The notes under the pieces are model-generated. The model had not been told where the DNA came from. It did no database searches and was given only the letters and a program-made list of their open reading frames with translations. Made by a program: the position numbers and the translations under genes. A DNA stretch of 19,002 nucleotides from Candidatus Sulfotelmatobacter sp. GTDB taxonomy: Bacteria > Acidobacteriota > Terriglobia > Terriglobales > Acidobacteriaceae. The DNA lies in assembly GCA_030040725.1 (NCBI GenBank), contig JASHTD010000477.1:1-19002 (forward strand), written 5' to 3'. Positions 7,061 through 14,668 of the stretch are shown here, one piece after another (positions within the stretch are counted from its first letter, which is position 1; each line of letters begins with the position of its first letter).

Positions 7061-7573
7061 TCAGAACCGCCACACCAGTCCGGTGGAGATACGAAAATCA
7101 TTCTGACTGGCGTGAAGCAAGTTGCTGTGCACGTAGTCCGCTTGCAGACGCCAGGCAAACCGCCTGAGCGGAAGCCTGCGATCCACGCCGGCTCCGCCAT
7201 CTTCGATAAGAGGGTTGAATGCTTCGCCGCTGGTCACGGTTTGCTGAATTCCTGCGCCTACATGTGCGAACACTCGCCACAATCCGTAATTCTTTGAGAT
7301 CCGCGGCCCCAACACGGCGTTGTACTGCTCTACGCCTGTGCGATAAACGCCGCTCAGATCGAGCATGAAGCCCAGGTGAGGATAGCTGATGAACGGCTTT
7401 ACTTCGACGCCACCATCCCAGCCACGGAAGGAAAGGCGGTTGATCACATCGACCGAGTTGGCGTAGGCCACCCCGGCATAGACGTTGCCACTCTGAATGA
7501 GTTGGGCCTTCGCTGCAGTCGTAAACCATGTCAAGCTCAGAAACGCCACAACCACGGCTGCGGTTTTTGACAC
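7061..7573 (-). CDS. Outer-membrane beta-barrel protein (divergent paralogue 3 of 3)
   Basis: This 170-residue protein has a signal peptide (about 1-23, ending TTAAKA before QLIQSG), a predicted eight-strand barrel and the C-terminal GLVWRF. It keeps the family frame seen in its two neighbours: SGNVYAGVAY, GWDGGVEVKP, LGFMLDLSGVY, YNAVLGPRIS, VFAHVGAGI, and WRLQADYVHSNLL, with ATQ in paralogue 2 replaced by ASQ. It is more diverged and lacks the cysteine-bearing surface loop: only four residues separate the strand end (VYRT) from EQYNAVLGPR. The start is GTG 7573, with GGGGAGGA nine bases upstream. It is the first gene of the tandem, so a shared promoter probably lies in 7574-7740. No function can be assigned. 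Confidence 0.8.
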   Translation of the reverse strand: MSKTAAVVVAFLSLTWFTTAAKAQLIQSGNVYAGVAYANSVDVINRLSFRGWDGGVEVKPFISYPHLGFMLDLSGVYRTGVEQYNAVLGPRISKNYGLWRVFAHVGAGIQQTVTSGEAFNPLIEDGGAGVDRRLPLRRFAWRLQADYVHSNLLHASQNDFRISTGLVWRF

Positions 7574-7867
7574 GAAAATGAATCCTCCCCGGCAATTAAT
7601 GCCAGCAGCAAATTCTACCTGAATGCGTGAAACCCGTTGGATGAAGTCGGTTAGATGCAGTGTACCGTAAGCTCAGGATGTCCCAGCGGCCCAAATTTGT
7701 AAGGGTGCAAGACCGACACCTTTGGGCAAAAAAATTACCTCATTTTCATGGTTCCAAACGGCATTCACAAGCGTCTATCTAATAGCATGCAATCCACTGA
7801 AACCTACCAACCGTGGGCCCGGCTGGAGTTTTTGGCCACGTTCGGAGAACCGCAGAAGGAGTCGAAG
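7574..7867. other. Regulatory gap between the barrel gene cluster and the STAS gene
   Basis: This 294-bp divergent region should hold promoters for both directions. A TAGAAT on the minus strand near 7612-7617 could serve the barrel cluster, without a convincing -35. At 7689-7727, GCCCAAA and TTTGGGC enclose a second stem (GGTG with CACC), next to a run of seven A at 7728-7734. An open frame extends from the STAS gene back to ATG 7748 but has no ribosome site there and no family match. Confidence 0.35.
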
Positions 7868-8233
7868 TTGAAACTCAGTTTGGAAGTTCGGAATTGCGGC
7901 GATGTCATTGTGGTGCACTGCCAGGGCCGGATTGTCTACCGCGATGAGGCATTGTTGCTTACGCAGATTGTCAGCGAATTTCTTCACGACGGCAACAAAG
8001 TCGTGCTCGATCTCAGCGGAGTGAATTCGATCGACAGTGCCGGCATCGGGGAGCTGGTTTTATTGCATACCCGGGCAAATGGTCAGAAGGCAGAAATGAA
8101 GTATGCCAGCCCAAGCCCCCTAGTGCGCGAGTTGCTTGGGCTTACTAATGTGGATTCGGTGCTTGAGATTCACCCCAGTCTGGGCGATGCGCTGGCGGCC
8201 TTTCAACCGGCCGAGGCGTGCGCGGATTGCTGA
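7868..8233 (+). CDS. STAS-domain anti-anti-sigma factor (SpoIIAA/RsbV-like)
   Basis: This single-domain STAS protein of 121 residues belongs to the family that binds anti-sigma kinases in partner-switching pathways. Key features are the first strand LSLEVRNCGDVIVVHCQGRI, the basic/acidic YRDEA turn, and VVLDLSGVNSIDSAGIGELV (45-64). In the last, Ser57 of DSAG is the residue equivalent to the phosphorylated Ser58 of Bacillus SpoIIAA. The last part (LVRELLGLTNVDSVLEIHPS) is the usual C-terminal helix and strand. The start is TTG 7868, which has AAGGAG six bases upstream and gives the typical MKL N-terminus. ATGs at 7748 and 7787 would add 27-40 unrelated residues and lack ribosome sites. No kinase, phosphatase or sigma gene is adjacent, so its partner must be elsewhere. 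It converges on dnaN with a 13-bp gap. Confidence 0.87.
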   Translation: MKLSLEVRNCGDVIVVHCQGRIVYRDEALLLTQIVSEFLHDGNKVVLDLSGVNSIDSAGIGELVLLHTRANGQKAEMKYASPSPLVRELLGLTNVDSVLEIHPSLGDALAAFQPAEACADC

Positions 8234-8246
8234 GTTTGGGGCCGTC

Positions 8247-9395
8247 TCAAATTCGCATCGGCATAACAATATAGCGGTACTTGTAATCGTCCCCGTCGGC
8301 GGGGCGTAACTGGCCTGCGGACTGGGAGTCCTTCAATTCCAGGCGTACCTCGTCACTGTTAGCGGCCTTCAGGAAGTCGACCAGGTATACGGCGTTGAAG
8401 CCGATGGTGAGCGTCTCGCCGTCGTAGGGAGCTTCGATCGAATCCTCGGACTCGCCCGCTTCGGTGGACGAAGCGGAAATCTTGACCTCGCCTTTTTCCA
8501 GTTTCAGCCGGACCGCGCGCGAGCGCTCGTCGGCAAACTGGGCAACCCGGAGGATGGCCGCATTCAAGTCATCCGCGTTCAGCGCGATGCTCTTGTTGTT
8601 GTCCTTCGGCAGGACCGCTTCGAAGTTGGGGAATTGTCCGGTGAGCTGGCGGGAGGTCAACAGGCGCGATCCGATGCGGAAAAACAAGGTCGAGTCATCC
8701 TTGGCAAACTCTACCGTTTCGGAGTCGGTCGCATCCAGCAGCGACCTCAGCTCATCCATCGCTTTTTTGGGAACCAGCGTCTTCATTTCACCGGAAACGC
8801 CCTCAAACTTTTCTCCCGCGCGTTCACAGTGCGCCAGGCGATGGCCATCGGTGGCGACCATGGTGATCGATTCCGGTTTGAGCAGCATCAATGCGCCGTT
8901 GAGCGTGTACCGCGACTCTTCGTTCGAAATGGCGAAAGCCGTTCGCGCAATCAATCCACGCAAAACACTCCCGGGAATCTTCACCACGCCAGAAGTCGGA
9001 AAACCCGGCAGGCTGGGAAAATTCGATTTCGCCATTCCGACCATCTTCGTATTCGACCGCCCGCAGCGAATGCTGACCCAGTGATTTTCGAGCAGCTTGA
9101 GGGTGATATCGGCATCGGGCAGCAGCTTTACGTAATCGTGAAGTTTGCGGGCAGGGATAGTGCAAGAGCCTTCCTTTTTCACTTTCGCGGCGCAGGAAGT
9201 CCGCAGGCTCAAATCCAGATCGGTCGCCGTAAGAGAAAGTTTGCCGTCGGCGGCCTCGAATAAATAATTGGAAAGAATCGGGATCGTGGTCTTGCGCTCA
9301 ACCACTCCCTGCGTGGCCGTCAACTCGCGCAGCAATTCCGCTTTGCTGACTGTGATTTCCATTGTTCCCACCGCTACCGCTGCTTCGACCGGCAT
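8247..9395 (-). CDS. dnaN: DNA polymerase III beta subunit (sliding clamp)
   Basis: DnaN forms the ring-shaped dimer that tethers DNA polymerase III to DNA and recruits ligase, MutS and other partners. The 382-residue length and sequence are normal for the family. The N-terminal domain starts MEITVSKAELLRELTATQGVVERKTTIPILSN (from residue 12), with LSLTATDLDLSLRT after it. NEESRYTLNGALM and TMVATDGHRLAHCE (about 168-215) lie in the middle domain. The end is YRYIVMPMRI, matching the canonical clamp C-terminus. GTMEITV could start at ATG 9362, but ATG 9395 has a better ribosome site (GGGGAG, about 10 bases upstream), so I kept the longer form with uncertainty of 11 residues. It lies 304 bp downstream of dnaA in the same direction, the classical dnaA-dnaN order. 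Confidence 0.96.
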   Translation of the reverse strand: MPVEAAVAVGTMEITVSKAELLRELTATQGVVERKTTIPILSNYLFEAADGKLSLTATDLDLSLRTSCAAKVKKEGSCTIPARKLHDYVKLLPDADITLKLLENHWVSIRCGRSNTKMVGMAKSNFPSLPGFPTSGVVKIPGSVLRGLIARTAFAISNEESRYTLNGALMLLKPESITMVATDGHRLAHCERAGEKFEGVSGEMKTLVPKKAMDELRSLLDATDSETVEFAKDDSTLFFRIGSRLLTSRQLTGQFPNFEAVLPKDNNKSIALNADDLNAAILRVAQFADERSRAVRLKLEKGEVKISASSTEAGESEDSIEAPYDGETLTIGFNAVYLVDFLKAANSDEVRLELKDSQSAGQLRPADGDDYKYRYIVMPMRI

Positions 9396-9699
9396 AGACG
9401 TATTCTCCCCTGCTGCGCCGCTACTTCTTATTGCTCTTTATATCAAATACAAAACCTATATAACCAGCAGTAGCAGTAGGCGAATAGCAGAAGTGGAAAA
9501 GTGTATCAAACTTCTTATTCTCACCGTCTTGGGCCCGATACCTTAGTGTGAGAAATCGCTCCCGAATTCGGATCATGGCTCGGAGAAAAACCCATACTGA
9601 CCCGATTCTGCTTCCGCTTACACAGCTTCCACATGCGATTCACAGCCACGCGCGAGGAAGACTGCGGCGCTTCGTGCAAAACGCCGAAAGATACGCGAT
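9396..9699. other. dnaA-dnaN spacer: repeats, AT-rich tract and degenerate DnaA-box-like sites
   Basis: No gene is supported here. ACTTCTTATT occurs twice (9423-9432, 9510-9519) and TATCAAA twice (9441-9447, 9504-9510). The AT-rich core is 9424-9465, next to a CAGCAGTAGCAGTAGG triplet run (9465-9480). GTGGAAAA sits at 9493-9500. Three weak TTATCCACA-like sites, ending ACA, occur at 9616-9624, 9625-9633 and 9636-9644 (5, 6 and 6 of 9 matches). This could be an origin or autoregulatory region, but there is no perfect DnaA box. Confidence 0.3.
9437..9445 (-). promoter_or_regulatory. Extended -10 promoter element for dnaN
   Basis: On the minus strand this reads TGATATAAA, an extended -10 (TGn plus TATAAA, 5 of 6). 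Transcription would start near 9430, giving a 35-nt leader that includes the GGGGAG ribosome site. No good -35 is present, as is allowed for extended -10 promoters. Confidence 0.38.
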
Positions 9700-11082
9700 T
9701 TATCCGCCCAATTGCTCAGTCAGTTTATTGAGCAGTCTGTTCAAATCCTTATCGTTCTTGCGGACCTCTTCAATTTTTTCGACCGAATGCAGAACCGTGG
9801 TGTGATGCTTACCACCAAACTGCCGGCCGATCTCCGGCAGCGACGCTTCCGTCATCTGCTTGGCCAGGTACATGGCGATCTGCCGCGGATAAACAATGGC
9901 CCGCGAATTATCTTTGGCCTTGATCTCGACCAGGCGCAATCCAAATTGCTCGGCCACCATTTTTTGAATTGACTCGATAGTGACCTTGCGCGCCTGAGAG
10001 TCGATAAAATTCTTCAGCACCTGCTGCGCATAGGGCAGAGTGATTTCGGCTCCGATCAGGGACGAATGCGCGACCAACCTGATCAGAGCGCCTTCCAGTT
10101 CGCGAACGTTAGAGCGAATGTTCTGCGCCACATAAAGGGCAACGTCGGTCGGCAGCGTAACTTTTTCCTGTTCCGCTTTCTTCTGCAGGATCGCGACCTT
10201 CGTTTCCAGGTCGGGGGGCTGAATATCGGCTATCAGACCCCACTCGAAACGGCTGCGCAGCCGGTCTTCGATTTCCGCTAGTTCTTTTGGAGAGCGATCA
10301 CTGGCGATCACAATCTGCTTCATGGTGTCGTGCAGCGCGTTAAAGGTGTGAAAGAACTCTTCCTGAGTGCGCTCTTTGCCGGTCAGGAACTGAATATCGT
10401 CGATGAGCAGCACGTCGACGTTGCGGAACTTGTCGCGGAAGGTGGTCATCTTCTCGTAACGCAGCGAGTTGATCATGTCGTTGGTAAATTTCTCGCTGGA
10501 CACGTAGCAGATGGCCGCCTGCGGTTGCCGCCGCTTCACTTCGTGGCCGATAGCCTGCATCAAATGGGTCTTGCCCATTCCGACGCCGCCATAGAGGAAC
10601 AGCGGGTTGTAAGCCTTCGACGGCCGCTCGGCGACCGCCTGGCAGGCGGCATGGGCAAACTGATTTCCTGAGCCGATGACGAAAGCATCGAAGGTGTAGC
10701 GTGGATTCAACTGCGCCGCACCGTCCCAGTCAAAGCGAGCTTGCGACGGAGTCGAACCGGTCGCCGCGGGGGCAGGAGCCGAAAGGCCGCCGTCGTGGCG
10801 CATCGAAGTCGCGGCCGGATCGTCCTCCGGGGTGACGAACTTAACGTCGTTGAAATCCAGGCCCAGGTTGTCGATGGCTTCCTGAATCAGATCGGCATAC
10901 TTGTCGCCAGCATGCCGGAACTCCGCGGTGGGAACGCGCACGAACAAAATTCCGCCGCTGGAATGGCTGTAACGTGTGGGCTTCAACCACGTGTCGTAGG
11001 AGTGCCGATTGATCTTTTTCTCGAGCGCATCCAGAATGCGCATCCACGGATTGGGGGAGAGAGTTGTACCTTGTGCTGACAT
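9700..11082 (-). CDS. dnaA: Chromosomal replication initiator protein DnaA
   Basis: DnaA is the AAA+ ATPase that binds DnaA boxes, melts the origin and loads the helicase. The 460 residues show all four domains. Domain I (about 10-85) has WMRILDALEKKINRHSYDTW. A variable Ala/Pro-rich domain II spans about 86-120. The AAA+ core has NPRYTFDAFVIGSGN, Walker A GGVGMGKTHL (165-174), Walker B LLIDDIQFL (225-233), sensor 1 IVIASDRSP (257-265) and RLRSRFEWGL. Domain IV has the signature LPEIGRQFGGKHHTTVLHSV (415-434), the helix-turn-helix that reads the DnaA box. ATG 11082 gives complete domain I; no strong ribosome site is visible before it. It is followed by dnaN on the same strand. A strong terminator isolates it from the upstream DUF481 gene, so its own promoter must lie in 11083-11406. 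Confidence 0.97.
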   Translation of the reverse strand: MSAQGTTLSPNPWMRILDALEKKINRHSYDTWLKPTRYSHSSGGILFVRVPTAEFRHAGDKYADLIQEAIDNLGLDFNDVKFVTPEDDPAATSMRHDGGLSAPAPAATGSTPSQARFDWDGAAQLNPRYTFDAFVIGSGNQFAHAACQAVAERPSKAYNPLFLYGGVGMGKTHLMQAIGHEVKRRQPQAAICYVSSEKFTNDMINSLRYEKMTTFRDKFRNVDVLLIDDIQFLTGKERTQEEFFHTFNALHDTMKQIVIASDRSPKELAEIEDRLRSRFEWGLIADIQPPDLETKVAILQKKAEQEKVTLPTDVALYVAQNIRSNVRELEGALIRLVAHSSLIGAEITLPYAQQVLKNFIDSQARKVTIESIQKMVAEQFGLRLVEIKAKDNSRAIVYPRQIAMYLAKQMTEASLPEIGRQFGGKHHTTVLHSVEKIEEVRKNDKDLNRLLNKLTEQLGG

Positions 11083-11406
11083 AAATTATGAAATACCCGC
11101 CGTGGCGTCCGGGCGGCTGGCTTGAGGGCGCCGGTTCAAACTGCAGTTTACTTGCTTGCTGATGGAACTCTTAGTGTACTGCGGAATGCGCCGCTTACGG
11201 GAGGCGCAGTTGCCATTGTTGAGTGAGATTTCAAAGTCGACCGTGCGGCATAGTAGCATAAAAAATTTTTCGCGGCGCAGAAATCTTCATGCGAAAAATT
11301 CATCGAGCACATATTCGGAACCCGCGGCGGCGCGCCTGTCAAGTGTCGAGGATGTAACTGTCGCGTGAATGATGCAATGCGCGCACGGAACACTCAAATG
11401 CGAAGC
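11083..11406. other. dnaA upstream region (promoter and possible DnaA-responsive DNA)
   Basis: No gene is supported. The minus strand carries a TGCTACTAT extended -10-like element near 11250-11258 and CATAAT just before the ATG, but no well-spaced promoter stands out. AT-rich DNA is concentrated at 11258-11300 and contains an inverted repeat. I find no perfect TTATCCACA site on either strand. Confidence 0.3.
11264..11300. repeat. Perfect 10-bp inverted repeat in the dnaA upstream region
   Basis: AATTTTTCGC (11264-11273) and GCGAAAAATT (11291-11300) are exact reverse complements separated by 17 bp. The left arm is part of an AAAAAATTTTT palindrome. It could be a dyad operator or part of a DNA-unwinding element. 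Confidence 0.5.
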
Positions 11407-11471
11407 AAAAAAGCCAGTGAGAGATTTTGCGTTGCTGGCAAATTCCTTCCCAGCGTAGCGAAATCTCTCAC
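11407..11471 (-). terminator. Strong intrinsic terminator of the DUF481 gene
   Basis: Read on the minus strand, the 22-base arms at 11450-11471 and 11417-11438 match at 18 of 22 positions. An outer unbroken 11-bp stem (GTGAGAGATTT) carries an inner GCTGG stem and an 11-base loop. A run of six T (11412-11407) follows four bases after the stem. The hairpin begins five bases after the DUF481 stop codon. It should prevent read-through into dnaA. Confidence 0.85.
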
Positions 11472-11476
11472 GACGG

Positions 11477-12580
11477 CTAATGGTTGAACGTCAAGTTCAA
11501 TCCGGTGGTTATGATCACGTCGTTCGTCTTCGTGCCCGTCGGCGGGTTCGACACGTAAATATCGCTGAACTGGTTTTGCCATCCCAGCCATTTGCTGATT
11601 TTCGTGACCGTGCCCAGGAGGAACGCGAGTTGATACTGGCCCTGTTGTGAATCAGTCAGGCCGGGGTAGAAATCCAGTTTTTCCGTAACTACGGTGGTCT
11701 TGCCGAGCTTATGCATGAAATCGTCTTCGATGGTGGCTGCCATGAAGCGATTGGTCATGCCATACGAAGTAAGGGATGGCGGCACCGTAGCCGGAACAAC
11801 CGGTATTCCATTCGAATAAGTTTCATGCGTGTAGTTAAGGCCGCCGATCAGATCGAGAGTGGTCGAGCTCGACTTGATCGCGTGCACGCCGAGGCCGCCG
11901 CCGTAGATGGAACGCAGGTCGAGATCCTGCAAAGCATTGCTGATGAAAGTAGCAGACGCATTTGCGAACAAGCGTGGGCCGAGGTTGTAGTCATACTCCA
12001 GTCCCGCCTGGACCAGGTTCGCAACTAAACTGGGGCTTACGAGCGCGTTGTTGGTGTAAACAGAACTGACGTAAACGGTGATCTTATCTTTCTCAGTCGG
12101 ATGCACGAGGTTCAACGCGAGAGCCAGATTCTCGGTTTCGCTGTTGCCGCGAGCCAAAGAAAATCCGGCGCTGCCGCCGCCGTTCCATCCGTGCAGCAAA
12201 CCGGGGTGCAAGCTTTTTTGATAAGCCGCTTCCTCAGCGTCGTTGCGGAGGATCACAATATCCGCCGTGGGAACCTCGACGGGGCCGGTCTTGGTGGAGA
12301 CCTCGAACTTACCGCCTTCCTCGGTTACGCTGCCCGCCACCGTTTTCTTTTCTTTGGTGGTGATGTGCAAGTTTTGATCGGTGGTGATGTGGGTGATCTT
12401 GCCCATATCGATGGTGATATCGCCGCCAAAATCGGTGTGAAGCACCAGGGTCTTGCCGTCTGACTTCACGATCTTGCCATTGATGCGATCGCCGTTCTTA
12501 ACCGTAACTTCATCGGCGAATGCGGCCGACGCAAATGCGAGAAGCAAAATAAAGGCACTGCACAAAACTTTACGTAACAC
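11477..12580 (-). CDS. DUF481 outer-membrane beta-barrel protein with N-terminal SH3-like repeats
   Basis: This is a 367-residue exported protein. The signal peptide MLRKVLCSAFILLLAFASAAFA precedes DEVTVKNGDRINGKIVKSDG. Residues 23-112 form two beta-rich modules of similar design (VTVKNGDRINGKIV then VAGSVTEEGGKFEV, with TDFGGDITIDMGKITHITTD), resembling periplasmic SH3-like domains. The rest is a DUF481 (PF04338) beta-barrel, with GFSLARGNSETENLALALN, YDYNLGPRLFANASATF and the last strand ITTGLNLTFNH. DUF481 proteins are uncharacterised outer-membrane barrels resembling the salt-inducible YdiY of E. coli. The start is GTG 12580, with TGGAGGT five bases upstream. The gene follows tatA in the same direction after 130 bp and ends in a strong terminator. 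The SH3-like reading is by pattern and less sure than the barrel domain. Confidence 0.85.
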   Translation of the reverse strand: MLRKVLCSAFILLLAFASAAFADEVTVKNGDRINGKIVKSDGKTLVLHTDFGGDITIDMGKITHITTDQNLHITTKEKKTVAGSVTEEGGKFEVSTKTGPVEVPTADIVILRNDAEEAAYQKSLHPGLLHGWNGGGSAGFSLARGNSETENLALALNLVHPTEKDKITVYVSSVYTNNALVSPSLVANLVQAGLEYDYNLGPRLFANASATFISNALQDLDLRSIYGGGLGVHAIKSSSTTLDLIGGLNYTHETYSNGIPVVPATVPPSLTSYGMTNRFMAATIEDDFMHKLGKTTVVTEKLDFYPGLTDSQQGQYQLAFLLGTVTKISKWLGWQNQFSDIYVSNPPTGTKTNDVIITTGLNLTFNH

Positions 12581-12710
12581 TGCCTACCTCCAGCTTTCCA
12601 GAGAGATTTTGAAAACGACGATGCTAAACAGGGATCCGGGACTGATCTGAATGGAACGTAAAACGCACACAGCGCTGCAGTTCAATCAAAGACGCAGGCG
12701 AGGCGGCGCG

Positions 12711-12911
12711 CTAGCTCTTAACGTCTTTGGAATCGGTGGTCTTGGTCTGCTCGGCCGAAGCCGGAGGGTTGTCCTTCATGCCTTCCTTCAGCGCACGAAT
12801 TCCCTCGCCCAGCCCTTTGCCGAGTTCAGGCAACTTCTTGGGGCCAAAAACCAGCAGGGCGATGGCAAAAATGATGATCAGGTGCGTTGGTTGAAATAGA
12901 CCGTCAAGCAT
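12711..12911 (-). CDS. tatA: Sec-independent protein translocase subunit TatA/TatE
   Basis: This 66-residue protein has the standard TatA plan. A short N-terminal membrane helix (about 10-22, LIIIFAIALLVFG) is followed by the FGPKKLPELGKGLGEGIRAL hinge and amphipathic helix (22-41), and a charged, disordered tail (NPPASAEQTKTTDSKDVKS). TatA oligomers form the passage for folded proteins exported by the twin-arginine pathway after TatBC binds the signal peptide. The Phe-Gly hinge and basic Lys-Lys after it are intact. The first residues MLDGLFQPTHL lack the common polar Glu or Gln just before the helix, although Gln7 is close. ATG 12911 has GGAGG five bases upstream. No tatC or tatB is in the window, so the partner genes must lie elsewhere. 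Confidence 0.93.
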   Translation of the reverse strand: MLDGLFQPTHLIIIFAIALLVFGPKKLPELGKGLGEGIRALKEGMKDNPPASAEQTKTTDSKDVKS

Positions 12912-13101
12912 GGGAACCTCCGAGAGACACTACAGCTACTTATACGGTAGCGGAGCCAACTGAGGAAGTCAAACCTGGTTACTTCTGTGATCTTACCTGG
13001 GGTCCGGCACAACGGCTAATGTGGCACATCGGGCCCGCGTTTCACCACGAGCCTGCAATCAAGACAATCCACCACGGCAAAACCATCGCCCGGAGATCTG
13101 T

Positions 13102-14583
13102 GTGAAGAAGCGCAAGGGCCTGTCACTTTTCTTGTTTGTTCTGGGGCTGGCTCTTACCGCCCATTCCAGCGACGTCGCACCGGTAAATTCGGTCCAGCTT
13201 TTTGCATGGCTTACAGCGGGAGTTCCCTGCAGCCGGCTGGTTCGCCTAATTCAGGAGCGTGGGATCGCAAGCGCTCCAGGCAAAGAACAGATTCGTAAAT
13301 TAGAAGCGGCTGGAGCCGATTCGAATCTGGTGCGCGCGTTGAAAAGCGCACGACCCGCCGCCGCTGTCGATTCGCAATCGGCAGAGACCGATAATAATGC
13401 GATTCCACAATCGCTGCTTCAGGCGGCAGGCGAGGCCCGGGCCCAGCACTTCCATGACGCCGAGTTGGATTTGCGCAGAGCCCTGGAGGACGACCCCAAG
13501 AATGCCGCATTGCACTTTGCGCTTGGCGCGATGCTGCGCCAGCAGGAGCAGTGGGACGACGCCTTCGATGAAGTCACGATTTCCGCGAAGCTCATGCCCG
13601 ATTTTCCGGAGAATCACAGCGCCTTCGCTTACATCTTCTACAGGCTCGACGATGGTCCCAACGCGATTGCGGAGGCGCGAACCGCGCTCAGCATGGATCC
13701 GCAGAACGCGGAGGCTTACCAATTCCTCGGACTTGGCTTGTATCAGAACCAGCAGTACGCCGCGGCGGTGAACGTATTCTTTGAGTCGCTTGCTCGCGAC
13801 CCCGACAATCCCGACACGTATTACGACTTGGGCATCACTCTGCACGCGGCCGATAACTGGGTCGACGCGATCGGTGCTTACCGCCATGCCATTCGCCTCA
13901 GGCCGGCATTTTGGCAAGCTCATGCCAACCTGGCTTTGATTCTGCACGAGCTGAACAATTTTGACGAAGCCATCGCCCAATATCGCGAGGCCAAGCGGTT
14001 GGCGCCGCAAGATGCCTCTGTTCGTAACAATCTGGCGAATACTTACTGCGACAAGGGCGACTTCGATGCAGCGATCGCGGAGCTGCGCACGCTCTATCAT
14101 GAGCATCCCGAATGGACGGAGGGGCACACGTGCATGGCGCGCGCCTATTTGGCGAAGAAGGAGTATACAGGTGCAATCGGCGAACTTGAGCTGGCGGTTC
14201 AGCAAAAACCGACTGGTTCGGCCGAGCACCGCATGCTCGGCGAAGCCATGCTGATCGATGACAAGGTGGAAGATGGAGTGCGCGAGTTGCGGCTGGCCGT
14301 GGAACTCGATCCTGATTCCGACGCGGCCCATCGCGCCCTAGGAACCGCACTCTTCCGGCAGCGACAGTTTGCCGCGGCCGAAAATGAGTTTCGCGAAGCG
14401 CTTCGCCTCGATCCTTCTCCCGACAATCATTACTCTTTGGCAGCCTGCCTGATGACGATGGATCGCTATGAAGAGGCTTTGGCAGAGCTGGATGCCGCTA
14501 CGCGCCTCGATCCTGACCGCATACTCTACCGTGCCCGCCGTGAAGAGCTCCTGAAATTAATGAAAGAGATGAATTCACGTTAA
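13102..14583 (+). CDS. Exported tetratricopeptide repeat protein
   Basis: This 493-residue protein has an N-terminal signal or anchor (KKRKGLSLFLFVLGLALTAHSS). A short helical module (about 29-83) with the pattern VPCSRLVRLIQERGI and LEAAGADSNLVRALKSAR follows; similar modules precede TPR arrays in other acidobacterial proteins as I recall them. About ten to eleven TPR units run from 111 to 490. Their A-helices show the repeating W/L-G-A/Y-F/A-P pattern, for example NAEAYQFLGLGLYQNQQYAA, NPDTYYDLGITLHAADNWVD and DAAHRALGTALFRQRQFAAA. TPRs scaffold protein complexes, here probably at the periplasmic face. GTG 13102 was chosen for GGAG six bases upstream and a clean signal peptide; an upstream ATG at 13021 would put 27 unrelated residues before it. 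It is divergent from tatA. The partner protein is unknown. Confidence 0.88.
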   Translation: MKKRKGLSLFLFVLGLALTAHSSDVAPVNSVQLFAWLTAGVPCSRLVRLIQERGIASAPGKEQIRKLEAAGADSNLVRALKSARPAAAVDSQSAETDNNAIPQSLLQAAGEARAQHFHDAELDLRRALEDDPKNAALHFALGAMLRQQEQWDDAFDEVTISAKLMPDFPENHSAFAYIFYRLDDGPNAIAEARTALSMDPQNAEAYQFLGLGLYQNQQYAAAVNVFFESLARDPDNPDTYYDLGITLHAADNWVDAIGAYRHAIRLRPAFWQAHANLALILHELNNFDEAIAQYREAKRLAPQDASVRNNLANTYCDKGDFDAAIAELRTLYHEHPEWTEGHTCMARAYLAKKEYTGAIGELELAVQQKPTGSAEHRMLGEAMLIDDKVEDGVRELRLAVELDPDSDAAHRALGTALFRQRQFAAAENEFREALRLDPSPDNHYSLAACLMTMDRYEEALAELDAATRLDPDRILYRARREELLKLMKEMNSR

Positions 14584-14668
14584 CAATTTCCGCTCGGACA
14601 TAGGCGGCCCTGTACTAGCGTCATTTTTCAAGCCCAAGGGCCCTGCTTAGACTCAAACCTGGCTTCAT

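Noticed and set aside
7689..7734. Hairpin with adjacent A-tract as a terminator or riboswitch
   Set aside because: On the plus strand the stem is followed by A, not T. On the minus strand the T-run comes before the stem. No known riboswitch core is recognised. It may be regulatory but cannot be named.
9616..9644. Three DnaA-box-like sequences as a confirmed oriC
   Set aside because: Matches are only 5-6 of 9 to TTATCCACA. I kept the region as a candidate but do not call an origin.
13300..14331. A 343-residue minus-strand open frame opposite the TPR gene
   Set aside because: The plus strand shows regular TPR repeats across the same DNA. The minus frame has no family match and no ribosome site.
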